Shown: positions 32,901 to 44,268, counted from the stretch's first letter. The stretch is DNA of 64,000 bases from Posidonia oceanica (GCA_037176725.1 JAZBRS010000029.1:49300001-49364000); one strand, 5' to 3'. The notes: generated by a model from the sequence alone, not told the origin. Translations and numbers: made by a program.

Positions 32901-35363
32901 CCCCCGCGCTCCGCCCGGGCCGTGTCGTGCCTTCCTCCGCCGTTCCAGATCTGCACCGGCGAGCTGCGGCCTTGACTCCTGTAGCAGGTAAGTCTGCTGA
33001 CCTTTTTTTTATTTTTTTTATTTTTTCGTTAACATAGTATGTTTACCTGTACATTACATTGCTGTCTTGCTAGTTTTCTAATATTGCATTTAGGTCCAAG
33101 CGCAGTTCTAGATTTATTTAAATCCGAATTAAAATCATATGAAATTGCATTTAAAATTTGTAGTTTTGCTTATTTACACATCAGTCCGCTTGCAGTTCTT
33201 TTTTTTAATTTTCTTTTAGTTTAGGTCCTGCAACTTAGTTTATTACTCTTAGGTCCTTTTCCATTTTTTTTCATGCATTGCATCCATGCATCCTTGCATC
33301 TGGCACCCCTTGCACACACTTAGGCATTCTTAGCTCCCGTTTATACGGGAGGACCTGTTTGGCACATCCTTAGGCCCCATTTTACACTTAGATCCTTTCT
33401 TCTCCCCTATTCTGGCCTTCTGCCTTGAAGTCTGAATATTTTCGGATCAGACCGCCGGATCTTCGCAATCAAGATACCTGAACGACCTCGGTGGAGCGCA
33501 CTTCAGCGTGGACCAAGTAGATCTCAGATCAGGTTTCAGGTCTTCGAGGTAAGTCCTCCCTAAACTCCTGCAGCATCTTTTGCATATCATTTGCATTGCA
33601 TGGCTTTTAAACGCTCTATTTCGTCCGTTTCTTGCACCGTTTTGCGTGTCGACTTGGTCTCTTGCACCGTTTTACGTGCCGACTTTGTTTCTTACACCGT
33701 TTTGCGTGCCGACTTTGTTTCTCGCACTGTTTTACATTCTCGCTTGGTTTCTTGCACTGTTTTGCGTGTCGACTTTGTTTCTTGCACCGTTTTGCGTGCC
33801 GACTTTGTTTCTCGCACTGTTTTACATTCTCGCTTGGTTTCTTGCACCGTTTTGCGTGCCGACTTTGTTTCTTGCACCGTTTTGCGTACCCGCTTTGTTT
33901 CTCACACTGTTTTGCATGCTGACTTTGTTTCTTGCACCGTTTTGCGTGCCGACTTTGCTTCTTGCACCGTCTTGCGTGCCTGCTTTGTTTCTCGCACTGT
34001 TTTACATTCTTGCTTTGTCTCTTGCACCGTTTTGCGTATCGACTTTGTTTCTTGCACCGTCTTGTGTGCCCGCTTTGTTTTTCACACCGTTTTGCGTGCC
34101 GACTTGGTTTCTTGCACCGTTTTACGTGCCGACTTTGTTTCTTGCACCGTTTTGCGTGCCCGACTTTGTTTCTTGCACCGTTTTACGTGCCGACTTTGTT
34201 TCTCACACTGTTTTACATTCTCGCTTGGTTTCTTGCACCGTTTTGCATGCTGATTTGGTTTCTTGCACCGTTTTGCGTGCCGACTTTGTTTCTTGCACCG
34301 TTTTGCGTGTTCGCTTTGTTTCTCGCACCGCTTTGCATGCCGACTTTGTTTCTTGCACCGTTTTGCGTGCCGACTTTGTTTCTTGCACCGTCTTGTGTGC
34401 CTGCTTTGTTTCTTGCACTGTTTTAATTCTCGCTTTGTCTCATGCACCGTTTTGCATGCCGACTTTGTTTCTTGCGCCATTTTGCATGCCGACTTTGTTT
34501 CTTGCACCGTTTTGCATGCCTCGCTCGTTTCTTGCACCGTTTTGGTGTCTCGCTTGTTTCTTGCACCGTTTTACGTGCCGATTTTGTTTCTCGTACTGTT
34601 TTACGTTCTTGCCTCGTTTTGCGTGTCAACTTCGTTTCTCGCACCGTTTTGCGTGTTTTACGTTGTTTCCTCTTGCATGTCGCCCGCATTGCCTGTTTTT
34701 ACCGCGGCTGTGTTTTATCGCCTGCATTTGCATATAGGGCAGTGATGCTTACTGCTTGGAGTTCTCACGAACCAGGTTTCGCCCGGTTCGGAACACAGAC
34801 AGCGCTGCTGAGCACTTAGATAGCACGTTTAATTCCTTGCACGCTTTCCATCACTTAGAGCACACCTATGAGCATCTAGATAGGCATTCATTGGCACTTG
34901 AGCATTCAAAATTTGCATTTCCCTGCGTATGCGAGCGTAAGCCTAGAAAGACCGATTCTCGGGCGTGTCGGGGGTGCCTAACACCGTCCCCGCACGTAAC
35001 AGGAGTCCTTGCTTTCTCTCTTGGCCCGCAATGACCATATTGCCCTTATCCTAGGCACGAATCACATCATTTGCATTCATTTGCATCTCATTTCTTTTGC
35101 ATCGCCTTGCATTGCATCTTTTGCTTGGTTTCGCGTGATTATTCACGCATTTCCTCGGTTTTCCTTTTCTCCCGATTTAATAGACTTGGCGGCGACTCTG
35201 ATTTGTCTTATCTTCTTCTTTTCTTCCCCTTTTTCCTTTTCTTAAATGTTTTCGAGTTAAGTCTTCCTTCTCGGACATAGCCGCTAATAGTGAGCCTGAT
35301 TCTGATCAGTGCACGCGAGCTTTGGCATTGTGCATGGACGATCTGAACACCGGGATTACTACA
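29929..35363 (+). mobile_element. Solo LTR E (5435 bp) inside element A
   Basis: Bounded by TGTTGACACC and GGGATTACTACA and flanked by perfect GTAGG duplications. No PBS or PPT adjoins, so this is a solo LTR left by LTR-LTR recombination. Contents in order: unique start, CT-rich tract (about 30330-30620), A-rich tract (30640-31500), CT-rich tract, GC-rich block (32640-32990) ending in CAG/GTAAGT, T-rich sequence, a conserved block (33430-33560) ending in GAG/GTAAGT, the 30-bp array, a TATA-like core near 34730, and the terminal module with GCGGCGACTCTG at 35189-35200. It is closest to LTR C. Confidence 0.93.
33610..34680 (+). repeat. Expanded 30-bp tandem array in solo LTR E
   Basis: About 35 units of 30 bp containing CTTGCACCGTTTTGCGTGCC and then GACTTTGTTT, with CTCGCACTGTTTTACATTCT variants. 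All three frames are open on the plus strand because 30 is divisible by three, which explains the 385-codon frame there. The other LTRs have far fewer copies. Confidence 0.9.
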
Positions 35364-35368
35364 GTAGG
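35364..35368 (+). repeat. Target-site duplication of solo LTR E (right)
   Basis: GTAGG, identical to 29924-29928. Confidence 0.9.
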
Positions 35369-35989
35369 TCCTTGGGAGTTTGGTCTGGAGCCTTTCCTCA
35401 CCACCCACCACCCCCGCACTGCAAATAACCTTCCTGAGTGCCACCAGCAAGTTAAGAGCTTGAGTAGAGTCCAGTGAGCTAGGGACCCCTCTCTTCCTCT
35501 GCAGTAGGCACCAAGCACTCCATATGCTGAGGGCTACAACATATAAGCTAAGTCATGCACACATCTATAGCATCTATTGTAAGCCTTGCACATACCTGCG
35601 CATACTAAACATAAACCCTGCATGCATGCATAGCATAAGTCCCTCTTTTTCTTCTATCTTCCCGCTCTGCAAAACTTGGCCCGGCATTGAGGCAGTACTT
35701 CTATCCGGCATGCGCCGACCGCCTCCCAGCTGCACTGGCCCAGAGCTCCGACCAACCACTTGCCCCAGCAGAGCTGCCCCTAGTCTGAATTTGCTTTATA
35801 TCTGCACTCTGAATGCTATCTGCTAAGCTTGATAAAACTGCTGTGTTAATTTTGAAATGATGCCCTTTACCTGCCAAGTGTTGTATGCTTATACCTGAAT
35901 TGATGAACTGCAACTCTGTTCACAGGTACCTGAGCTTTCTGCACCAGCAGCCTGCACTTACACTCCTGCGATGGGCTACCCAACTTTGG
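35369..35989 (+). other. Post-integrase spacer of element A (right part)
   Basis: Continuation of 29057-29923. No domain-bearing frame is seen. The end (about 35920-35990) may include the start of the following DUF7745-like frame. Confidence 0.6.
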
Positions 35990-37170
35990 TCACTCCCAAG
36001 CACTATTCAGATACCTAGCGAGAGTGGGTTGGAAAACTCACTGAAGCTGATCGCGAGAGGCTGTGCACTTGGGGGATTCCCTCTAAACTTTTGAAAGCAG
36101 CAGATGTTGAAGTGAGCCGGCACCTTCTGTGCGCTGCAGCAAGATTCTGGAAGCCAGCACATCACATCTTCCGCTTCGGCAGGACGGAGCTGACTCCCAC
36201 ACTTGAGGAGGTGCACCGGATCTACGGCTTCTCTGCAATTATGGGACCCCCAATCTTTATGAGGCGCGATGGATATGCTGCGGTCTTGAGCCAGCTGACT
36301 GGGCTCTCTGTTAAGCGCGTCTAGCAAAAACTTATCTGCACCAGCGGGCCCACGCCCCTGCTCTGCCTAGAGTACTTTGATGCTGTTATGGAGAAGCGCG
36401 CTGAACTTGGAGACAAGCTGTGGCTCCAGGGATTCGTCGTCTGCTTCCTAAGTGAGCTGATCTTCACGCATGGTAGGATGACGGTTGCAATCGAGATTGC
36501 CGAGATTGCACTTGCAGTGGTGACCTGGCACATTGACCTGGCACTAGTCGTCCTCGCAGAAACGTATCGCAGGCTGGACCGCGTTGTGCACCGCTACCGT
36601 CAGTTCCACGGCTGCGGAGTGCTTGTGCAGATCTGGCTAGCTGCACACCTAGAGATGGACCTCTTGCGCCCTCAGAGGCATGCTATTGAAACATACTGCA
36701 GCAGCGGCCATGCAAGAACTATAAAGACCGTGCCGGAAGAGTACTAGAAGCTATCTGAGCTGATAGATGATGTAGTAACTTGGTGAATCATCCCATCTGC
36801 AGCAGAGCCCTTCACTGTGTTCTTCGATGCTCGCGATACGTGGCTCGTAGTACTGCTAGGATTCACCGGAGGTGTGGAGTACCACCCTATCCGGGTTATG
36901 CGGCAGTTTAGCTACCGGTAGGGCGCCTTCTTGATAGCACTGCGCCCAGACTCATGCAGCCATACCCCATCAGCACAACAGCATCTACAATAGTGCTAGT
37001 AGACCTGATGCGGCACAGGGTCAAATCCACTGACATTGCAGTTGTGAAGGGCTCGGGATGTACTTCTGAGTACGTCTCCGAGGTGCAAGGACTCTAGCCT
37101 CTTAGCGAGATCCCTCCAGGCGCCCCTCAGTTTCCAGACTCCCGTCCAGTAAAGAAGGCCTGGCACAACT
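35990..37170 (+). pseudogene. DUF7745/plant-mobile-domain-like frame in element A, decayed
   Basis: One reading frame on the sense strand between integrase and the 3' array. Readable segments are GKLTEADRERLCTWGIPSKL, RHLLCAAARFWKPAHHIF, FGRTELTPTLEEVHRIYGF, VVLAETYRRLDRVVHRYRQF, VLVQIWLAAHLEM, and LVVLLGFTGGVEYHPIRVMR followed by QFSYR. The FW...F.FG..ELTPTLEE motif, the LAETYRxLD segment and the late RVMRQ motif resemble the plant DUF7745 and related aminotransferase-like mobile-domain families, recalled from memory. Stops are TAG 36016, 36322, 36745 and 36919 and TGA 36784, all in frame with no shift detected. Tat relatives can carry an extra ORF after integrase. It may be a captured host gene or an old element ORF; its role is unknown. 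Confidence 0.68.
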
Positions 37171-37544
37171 AAGCGTCTATGCAGCTATCTACTTGTATAG
37201 CTTTTTGCTTGAACCATGCTGTATCTTTTGGCCTATCAGAGGCGTGTAACCAGAGATTCACTCAATACAAAGACGTTTTACGCCATTTGTTTGTGTTGCA
37301 TGCCTTGCCTATTTGCATATCTATTCCTGTCAGGATGTTACAGGACCTGCATCAAGCACCTCAGAGCATTAGCCCATACAGACAACCTGAAGCAGCCCTG
37401 TAAAAAAATCCAGAACAGTTCCCCCTGCAAGCATCATGCAATTAGCAACCTCGGCAGGAGAGTTACAGCAAAGCCCTCTACAGTCAACATGCATGCAAAG
37501 AACCCTACTGATCCATGCACCGCCGCTACCACATGCCCAGTTTG

Positions 37545-37700
37545 CTCTGGGTTGGCACCCCAAACTGCTCGCTTGGCAAACGTGTTAGTTTTGTCTGCTT
37601 TTTTCTTTCTTTTGGTACTAGGGGTGCCTCGGCTGTCCCCTGGTATCATCCTTGATACCAGGGGTATCTTTTTAGGCTGCTCTCTGGTATCGCTTTCCCT
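37545..37700 (+). repeat. Conserved hairpin block in element A
   Basis: Counterpart of 13556-13740. It contains a perfect hairpin with arms CCCCTGGTATCA (37637-37648) and TGATACCAGGGG (37653-37664) and loop TCCT. Relative to element B, the penultimate pair changed from T-A to C-G on both arms. Confidence 0.85.
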
Positions 37701-37711
37701 TTTTTCCTTTC

Positions 37712-39230
37712 CTGCTTGCTTCCTCGGGCGAGGACAAGCTCTTCTCGGACTCCGTATGCTCGATGTCCTGCCTTGTATCCTCGTGCGAGGATCAGCCCTT
37801 GTGTGGCTTCGCTCTGTGCAGACGATGCCCACGCTTGCCTGCCTCCATTCCCTTCCTGCTTATCCACATGTGAGGATAAGTCTTTTGTCTTTCTTGCTCA
37901 TCCTCGTGCGAGGATAAGCCTTTTTCCTTTTCTACATCGCTCCGCTCCGTGCAGACGGGGTCCCGTACGCTTGCTTCCTCGGGCAGGGACAAGCTTCTTT
38001 CTTCTGCCCCTCCTGCTTGTCCTCGTGCAAGGATAAGCTTGTTTTCCTTGTCTGCGTGACTTCCCTCCGTGCGGACGGGGTCCCGCGCGCTTGCTTCCTC
38101 GGGCGAGAACAAGCTTCTTTCTTCTGTCCCTCCTGCTTGCTTCCTCGGGCGAGGACAAGCTCTTTTTCCTTTTGCTTGCTTCCCCGGGCGAGGACAAGCT
38201 TTGCGCAGCTCTATACGGATGGAGTTTTCTTGTTCCTCAAGTGAGGATCAGGCCCACTTACTCCTCGGCCAAGGATAAGCGTATGCGCACCCCTGCTTGC
38301 TCCTCGGGCGAGGACAAGCTCTTCTTGGACTCCGTATGCTCGGTGTCCTGCCCTGTATCCTCGTGCGAGGATCAGCCCTTGCGTGGCTTCGCTCCGTGCG
38401 GACGATGCCCACGCTTGCCCTCCCCCTTTCCCTTCCTGCTTATCCTCATGCGAGGATAAGTCTTTTGTCTTTCTTGCTTGTCCTCGTGCAAGGACAAGCC
38501 TTTTTTTGTTTTGCGTGGCTCCGCTCCATGCGGACGGGGTCCCGCACGCTTGCTTCCCCGGGCGAGGACAAGCTTCTTTCTTCTGCCTCTCCTGCTTGTC
38601 CTCGTGCGAGGATAAGCCTTTTTCCTTTTCTGCGTGACTTCCCTCCGTACGGATGGGGTCCCGTGCGCTTGCTTCCCCGGGCAGGGACAAGCTTCTTTCT
38701 TCTGCCTCTCCTGCTTGTCCTCGTGCGAGGATAAGCCCTTCTTCTTTTCTGCGTGACTTCACTCCATGCGGATGGGGTCCCGCATGCTTGCTTCCTCGGG
38801 CGAAGACAAGCTTCTTTCTTCTTTCCCTCCTGCTCGTTTCCCTGGCCGGGGATGAGCCCCTTGTCTGACCCTCGGGGCTCGGGTCAGATTGCTGCTTGTT
38901 TTCTCGGGCGAGGACAAACCCCCCTTTGGATTCTGTCTGCGCGGAATCCCCCGCTTGCTTCCTCGGGCGAGGACAAGCTCTTCTCGGACCCCGTATGCTC
39001 GGAGTCCTACCCTGTATCCTCGTGCGAGGATCAGCCCTTGTGTGGCCTCGCTCCGTGTGGATGATGCCCATGCTTGCCAACCTCCTTTCTTTTCTTGCTT
39101 GCTCCTCGAGCGAGGACAAGCTCTTCTCGGACCCGTATGCTCGGAGTCCTGTCCTGTATCCTCGTGCGAGGATCAGCCCTTGCGTGGCCTCGTTCCATGC
39201 AGACGATGTATCCTCAGGCGAGGACAAGTT
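37712..39230 (+). repeat. Hairpin-rich tandem array in element A 3' region
   Basis: About two dozen short palindromes in a higher-order array with units of about 110-150 bp. Examples are 38439-38460 (arms CTTATCCTC/GAGGATAAG, one mismatch near the loop), 38477-38498 (CTTGTCCT/AGGACAAG) and 38595-38616 (CTTGTCCTCG/CGAGGATAAG with one G-U). A GCTC/GAGC version is at 38832-38857. The array occupies the same position as the 50-bp array in element B. Long frames across it on both strands are repeat artefacts. Confidence 0.88.
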
Positions 39231-39239
39231 GCTCCTGTT

Positions 39240-39732
39240 TTCCTTACGGGCTGGCAGCCCTAACTGCTCGGTCGACAACCGTCCAATTGTCTCCCTCTCT
39301 GTTTGTTGGGCTAGCAGCCCTAACTGCTCGGATGCCAAGCCCGTCAGCCTTGTCAAGCATTTCTTCTGTGGGGTCGGACTAACCTCCGAACTCACGTATT
39401 GCACTGCAGCTTTATTTGCATCTCTTTTGCGTCAGCATCGTATTCTTGCACTAACAGCATTGCATGGTAAATAACTACATCAGCATGCATTACATCTGCA
39501 CTAACATCTAACATAACCTCTGCACTGACTCCTGCATCAACATGCATCGCATTGCACGCATGGCATCAGCATCTGCATTCGCATCTGCACCTGCATTGTG
39601 TCTTTGGGTCATGTCTTCCGGTGCATCCACTGGGCGAATGACTCGTGCCTACAGTGTTTTGCGCTCTCGCTGACGTCAGGTAGGGTGTCTTGTCTACCCT
39701 GAGCAGCGGTCTCGCTTCGCTTGACCTCGCTC
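39240..39732 (+). other. Pre-PPT region of element A
   Basis: Two degenerate GGCTGGCAGCCCTAACTGCT-type units (39248-39370), then CATCAG/GCATC-rich sequence, then a block (39600-39732) homologous to B 14677-14814. No gene. Confidence 0.75.
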
Positions 39733-39745
39733 AGGGAGGGGCATC
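39733..39745 (+). other. Element A polypurine tract
   Basis: AGGGAGGGGCATC directly before the 3' LTR start TGTAGACACC. Confidence 0.88.
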
Positions 39746-42700
39746 TGTAGACACCCTATTCTGACAGCCTAGAAGTTGGTAGTTCTCTTTTGCAGGCTTG
39801 TGTGGTCTCTGGATTGGCATTCCCTTTTCTAACCCCTTTTCTAGCCCATTTCCAAACTCAAAACCTCACCCCAAACCCTAGAAGCCTTTACCAAGCCTTC
39901 TTGCATTTTCTACAACACTTCTAGGCCCAAACCTAAGCCCATTTGCAGCTTATGCCACCTGAGTGTGTTGGACGCTGGAACAGGCAGCGTCCAATGTTGG
40001 ACGTGGCCTGTGCTAGTGTCCAACGTTGGACGTGCTCTAGTCTGGCGTCCAACGACTCGAGGTCAGCAGCGGTTGCTCTGCCCTCTCCAGCTCACCACCT
40101 GTCCAATCCCGCGCCTCCCCGCACTTACTACTCGTCCCTTCCTTCGCTCCACGCCATCCACTACCTTCCAAGCATCACTTACTACCCATCTCTCCTCTAT
40201 TTCGGCCGATTTCAAGCTCTCCTCACCTCACTGACAGGCCTGACTTTCGCCGACCGTGTCAGCCACCACCTTGCCTCCGCCGCCCTCTTGCCAATGCCCA
40301 CGCCTTCCTCTGACAGTCCACATGGACCTCACACACTCACCCGCACCTACCAGCACCTGCCAATGCCTGAATTCGGCCTACAAACCTCTGCACCAGCACA
40401 CGAATCCATGCCCATTTTGCACAAAACTAGCAACTTCAAGCCATTGCCACTCTCACCACACGAAGCCTACGAGGGAATTCTCACTTCCGAGAGCAAGAAG
40501 GGACTCCCATCTTCGTCTGCAACCAGTTGCTAGCTCCTCCGGTGCTCCGAGCAGCTCAGGCAAGCCCGTCGAAGTCACTGCTGTATGCATACCTGCAACT
40601 CCGGCGAACTTGGTGGAGCCGCCGTTCCAGAGCTTCCAGAGGTTAGCTCTCTATCCCGTAGAGTCGTGCATGCATGGTAGCACGTTAACATGTCCTTTTA
40701 CAAGCTTTTTAACTCCTTTTGGATGTGATTCACATCCAAGAGGATGTTTAGTGGGTTGGACGCGGCATAAGCCGGTGTCCAACGGCCTGCTTTGCTTTAC
40801 CCTTGTTTGAATGCTTCCCATGCCTTTTCCTTGCATGCTTTCTTGCAAGCATATGCTATTTGCCTCCTTTTATTGCTCCTTGATGTTATACCATGTTTTT
40901 TAACTTGTTCCATGCATGTTTGATTACTTTTTGCATGCTTAATGATCAGTTTGTCTCCTACCTGTGTTGGACGCTAGAGTGAGCCGCGTCCAACGTTGGA
41001 CGCTGGTTCACCTAGCGTCCAACGTGTCTGCTTGCTGTGCTTTGCTTCCATGCCTACTCCATGCATATTTTGAGTATTATTTTGTGATCCATGCCTAGTT
41101 AGAGATGCCTGGGCCTTAAGGCAACCATGCTTAGGCTTGCTAGGATTCCTTTAAGCCATGTATTCCCTTTTTTAAGTTTGAAGCTCATGTTCTCATATGC
41201 ATGCCTTCTTTTATCTTGCCTCCTTGTATTAAATGCTTGCCATGCCTCCTTTGCATGCTCCTGTTAGTCTCTTACATGCCTTTAAAATGTTTGCATGCAT
41301 CTAGGTGGGGTAGAGCTGAGCTCCCCCTTTAGAATAGGTGAGTTTGCAGGCCTGGGTCGTTGGACGCCAGAGCTTTCAGCGTCCAATGTTGGACGTTGCT
41401 GGCTCTAGCATCCAACGTTCTGGCTTCTCATGCGTTTGTTTAATGCTTGCATGCCTTCCTGATCTTGCTTGTTTGCTTATTCCCTATGTTCTTATGCATG
41501 TCTAGTTTTTTCAGCAACTGCTCTTTAATTTCAGTGGATTATTTTGCTATTTGTGCATGCTTTTTGTGTGTTGTGCCTCTCAGAGCGTTGTACACTGCTG
41601 GTGTTGGCGTCCAACGTTGGACGTCGACCTAGCTCGCGTCCAACACAACTAGGGTTGCCTCTGGCCTGGCACTCAGCCTAGGTAAGGTTTGATTGCCTAT
41701 TTTTTGCCTCCCATGCTTGCTTGCTTGATCCATGCTCAACCCCAGTGACCCAAATGCATGATCCCAACTCTCCTCTATCACTTGTATGCATCTTTTCTCC
41801 CCTCTGCCTTCTGTTCTTGTTGGACGCCAGCCTCTCTGGCGTCTAACGTTGGATGCCCAGCCTACAGGCGTCCAACAACCTGCATGCTTGGATCTTTAAT
41901 TTTGGCATGCTCCTTATTCTGATTCTTTCTCTAATCTTCTGTTAGGTTAGATTAGCATGTCTAGCACCCATTTAGTTGCATATTTGCATTTGTTATGCAT
42001 CCATATAGTTAGAATGCATGGATTTTCAAAACATGCATGCTGTCCGTCTGCAGTGGGTGTTGGACATGGGCTCTCCCAGCATCCAACGCTTGCAGATGGC
42101 TGACAGCTATTTTAAAGCGCTGATTTTGTTTCGCTTGCTGTTTCTCACGTTTTATCGCTTCTTTGGCTTGCTGCAACCCCAATGCATGTTACCCACCCCT
42201 TTGTTTTGATTTCACACCCCGTTTTGCCTCGTTTTGTGCACTCTACCTCGTTTTCCGCATTTTTGCATCATTTCCCGCTCCTTTGCATGGTTTTTCGCAT
42301 TGTTTTCCGCGCCTGTTTTGCTTTATCGCTCGCATGTCGCCTGCATTGCTTGGTTTCCCCGCCGCTTTGTTTTATCGCCTGCACCTGCATATAGGGCCGT
42401 GATGCTTACTGCTTAGGAGTTCTCACGAACCAGGGTCCGCCCAGTTCGGAACACTAGCAGCGTGGCTGAGCACTTAGATAGCACGTTTACTTCCCTTGCA
42501 TAATAAGGTAAGCATTTAAGGCATGTAGGCATTAGGCTAGCAATTCCCTGCATAAGCGCGAGATTGCCTAAGAAAGACCGACTCTCGGACGTATCGGGGT
42601 TCCTAACACCTTCCCCATGCATAACAGGAGTCCTTGCCCTTTCTCTTGGCTCGCATCGACCTTTCCCTTATCCTAGGCCTGAGTCATAGCATAGCATAAT

Positions 42701-42979
42701 AGCATAGCATAGCTTAGCTTATCTTTGCATCTCTTTGCCCCTCCTTGCATCCAGTTCAGCGTGTCTTTTCATGCTTTACCTCTTGGTTTTCCTTGTCTTC
42801 CAATTCAGTAGACCCGGTGGCGACTCCGAATTGTCTTATCATTTCTTTTTCTTTTCTTTTGCCAGCATTTCTGAGTCGAGTTCTTCCCTCGGATCCAGCC
42901 GCATATAGTGAGCCTATTTTGATCGGTGCACACAAGCTTTGGTAATGTGCATGGACGATTAGAATTCAGGATTACTACA
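39746..42979 (+). repeat. Element A 3' LTR (3234 bp)
   Basis: Collinear with 15676-18947 and nearly identical by eye. Differences include one extra TTGGACGC/GCGTCC hairpin at about 39966-40001, absent from the 5' LTR, and a shorter GCATCGTTTT-type array (about 42230-42330) than in the 5' LTR. A PBS-like GTGGCGACTC is at 42817-42826. Confidence 0.93.
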
Positions 42980-42984
42980 CCCCC
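42980..42984 (+). repeat. Right target-site duplication of element A
   Basis: CCCCC, versus TCCCC at 15671-15675. Confidence 0.65.
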
Positions 42985-43399
42985 ATGCTCGGCCTTGCAC
43001 AGCCTTCCACCGCCACTAACTCCCTCTCCCATCCAACTAACTCTCCTCATTTCCCGCTCACCCACAACCTCTGCACAACCAATCGAATGCCGGCCAACCC
43101 TCTGCAAAACCCAGCTCACACCCCTTATCCTCTGCAGTTTCCCTCCAACAAAACCCATCCATTCTCATCCATTCCAGGAGGGTAGCATTTTAGCAATTCA
43201 ATCCCCCCATGCATAGCCACAGCAATTGCAACCAGAGAGAACCCATTTTCTCCAAAAACTTCCATGCACAGTTCACTACAAAATTCACCACACCCAGCCA
43301 CCCATGCACTCCAGCACTACACCACCATCTCCCCTAGCCTCCCACGATCCCAAAGAGCATGAGAACCACCGGAGAGAGCCACAGCACCACCGGAACAAC

Positions 43400-44050
43400 C
43401 AGAATTTCCACTGCACACCCAAAAGTTCGCATTTCTTCTCTAGGTAGCGCAACTGATTTCTGGGCGCATCTGGAGCATCCTCGGCACGCCTGCAACACAC
43501 CCAGACCTCGCCGCAAGCTTCACGGGTCCCCGTGGGCCCTTGTGAGCCACCGCCGGACTGCTGCAACCCACCGAGGTCGGTAGCCCTCCTCAGCCATCGT
43601 CACAGGTAAGTGACCTTACCTCTGAACTCCATGCATGCCTACCTAGCTTCCTAGCTAGCTAGAAGTAGGTTTAGAGCTGTAGGTTAGGATTTCGCCGCCG
43701 CCGCTACAGTTTTCTTCTCCGGCGAGCTTCTGTAGCGTTGCCACGCACCAGACCAGCTCCGAGCTTCTGGACTGCCCCCTGAGCACCGCCGCACCTCTGG
43801 CAACTCAGCCCAACATCGCCCGAGCACCGTAGCAGCCTCCTGCGCCCACTTCGCCGTCGACCTCCTCTGCAGCAAATCCTCCGAGGTTGGCAGAGCAGCT
43901 CCGGCACTCTCGCACGCCGCTCACGCCACCGGAGCCTCTGCCATAGCCGTCTCCAGCTTCCCGGGCCCCTAGCACCGCCGCCAGCGCTACCGCAGCAGCC
44001 CCTTCTTCTCTGCCGCAGTGCTGCAGTGTCGGGCAACACTGTAGCACTAT
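43400..44050 (+). other. GC-rich block of LTR B (part 2)
   Basis: CpG-rich sequence split by a donor-like CAG/GTAAGTGA at 43606. It matches the D LTR block at about 56400-57580. No gene. Confidence 0.6.
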
Positions 44051-44263
44051 AGCTAGTTTAAGTTAAGGTTTTATTTTTTCATTTATTTGGATGCATTGCA
44101 TTAAGGCCCCTAGGTTTATTTATGTTTGTATTTAGGTCCTTGCATCAATCAAAGTCATTTAATTTTGCATTTAAACTATACTGCATTAAAATAAAATACT
44201 GCATGTTATTATATTTGCATTTCAGTCCAGTGTTAGCTTAAGTTATTTAAATTTGTTTGCATG

Positions 44264-44268
44264 CATTG
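44264..44268 (+). repeat. Target-site duplication of solo LTR F (left)
   Basis: CATTG before TGTTGACACC; repeated at 49381-49385. Confidence 0.9.

Larger units (their letters stand above)
15676..42979 (+). mobile_element. Element A: complete, decayed giant Tat-type Ty3/gypsy retrotransposon
   Basis: Order: 5' LTR 15676-18947, PBS 18949-18966, leader, gag, protease, His-rich spacer, RT, RNase H, archaeal-type RNase H, integrase, spacer, DUF7745-like frame, hairpin block, hairpin array, PPT 39733-39745, 3' LTR 39746-42979. Total length is 27.3 kb, or about 21.9 kb without solo LTR E (29929-35363). The two LTRs are near-identical by eye apart from small indels. Coding regions carry about 24 in-frame stops plus frameshifts, so the element cannot move on its own now. 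The order protease-RT-RH-integrase and the extra RNase H place it in the Tat branch of plant gypsy elements. It inserted into the LTR of element B. Confidence 0.93.

Noticed and set aside
33580..34737. A 385-codon open frame on the plus strand with repeated Leu/Phe-rich motifs
   Set aside because: It is a reading of the 30-bp tandem array; a period divisible by three keeps all frames open. No domain is present and there is no counterpart in other LTRs.
35364..35390. Reading LTR E as the 5' LTR of an element continuing to the right
   Set aside because: The bases after it are GTAGGTCCTTGGG, not a PBS, and GTAGG is a perfect target duplication, so it is a solo LTR.
38211..39404. A 397-codon open frame on the minus strand of element A's 3' region
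   Set aside because: It overlaps the hairpin array antisense to the element; the repeated LARG/SSPEE motifs come from the DNA repeat.
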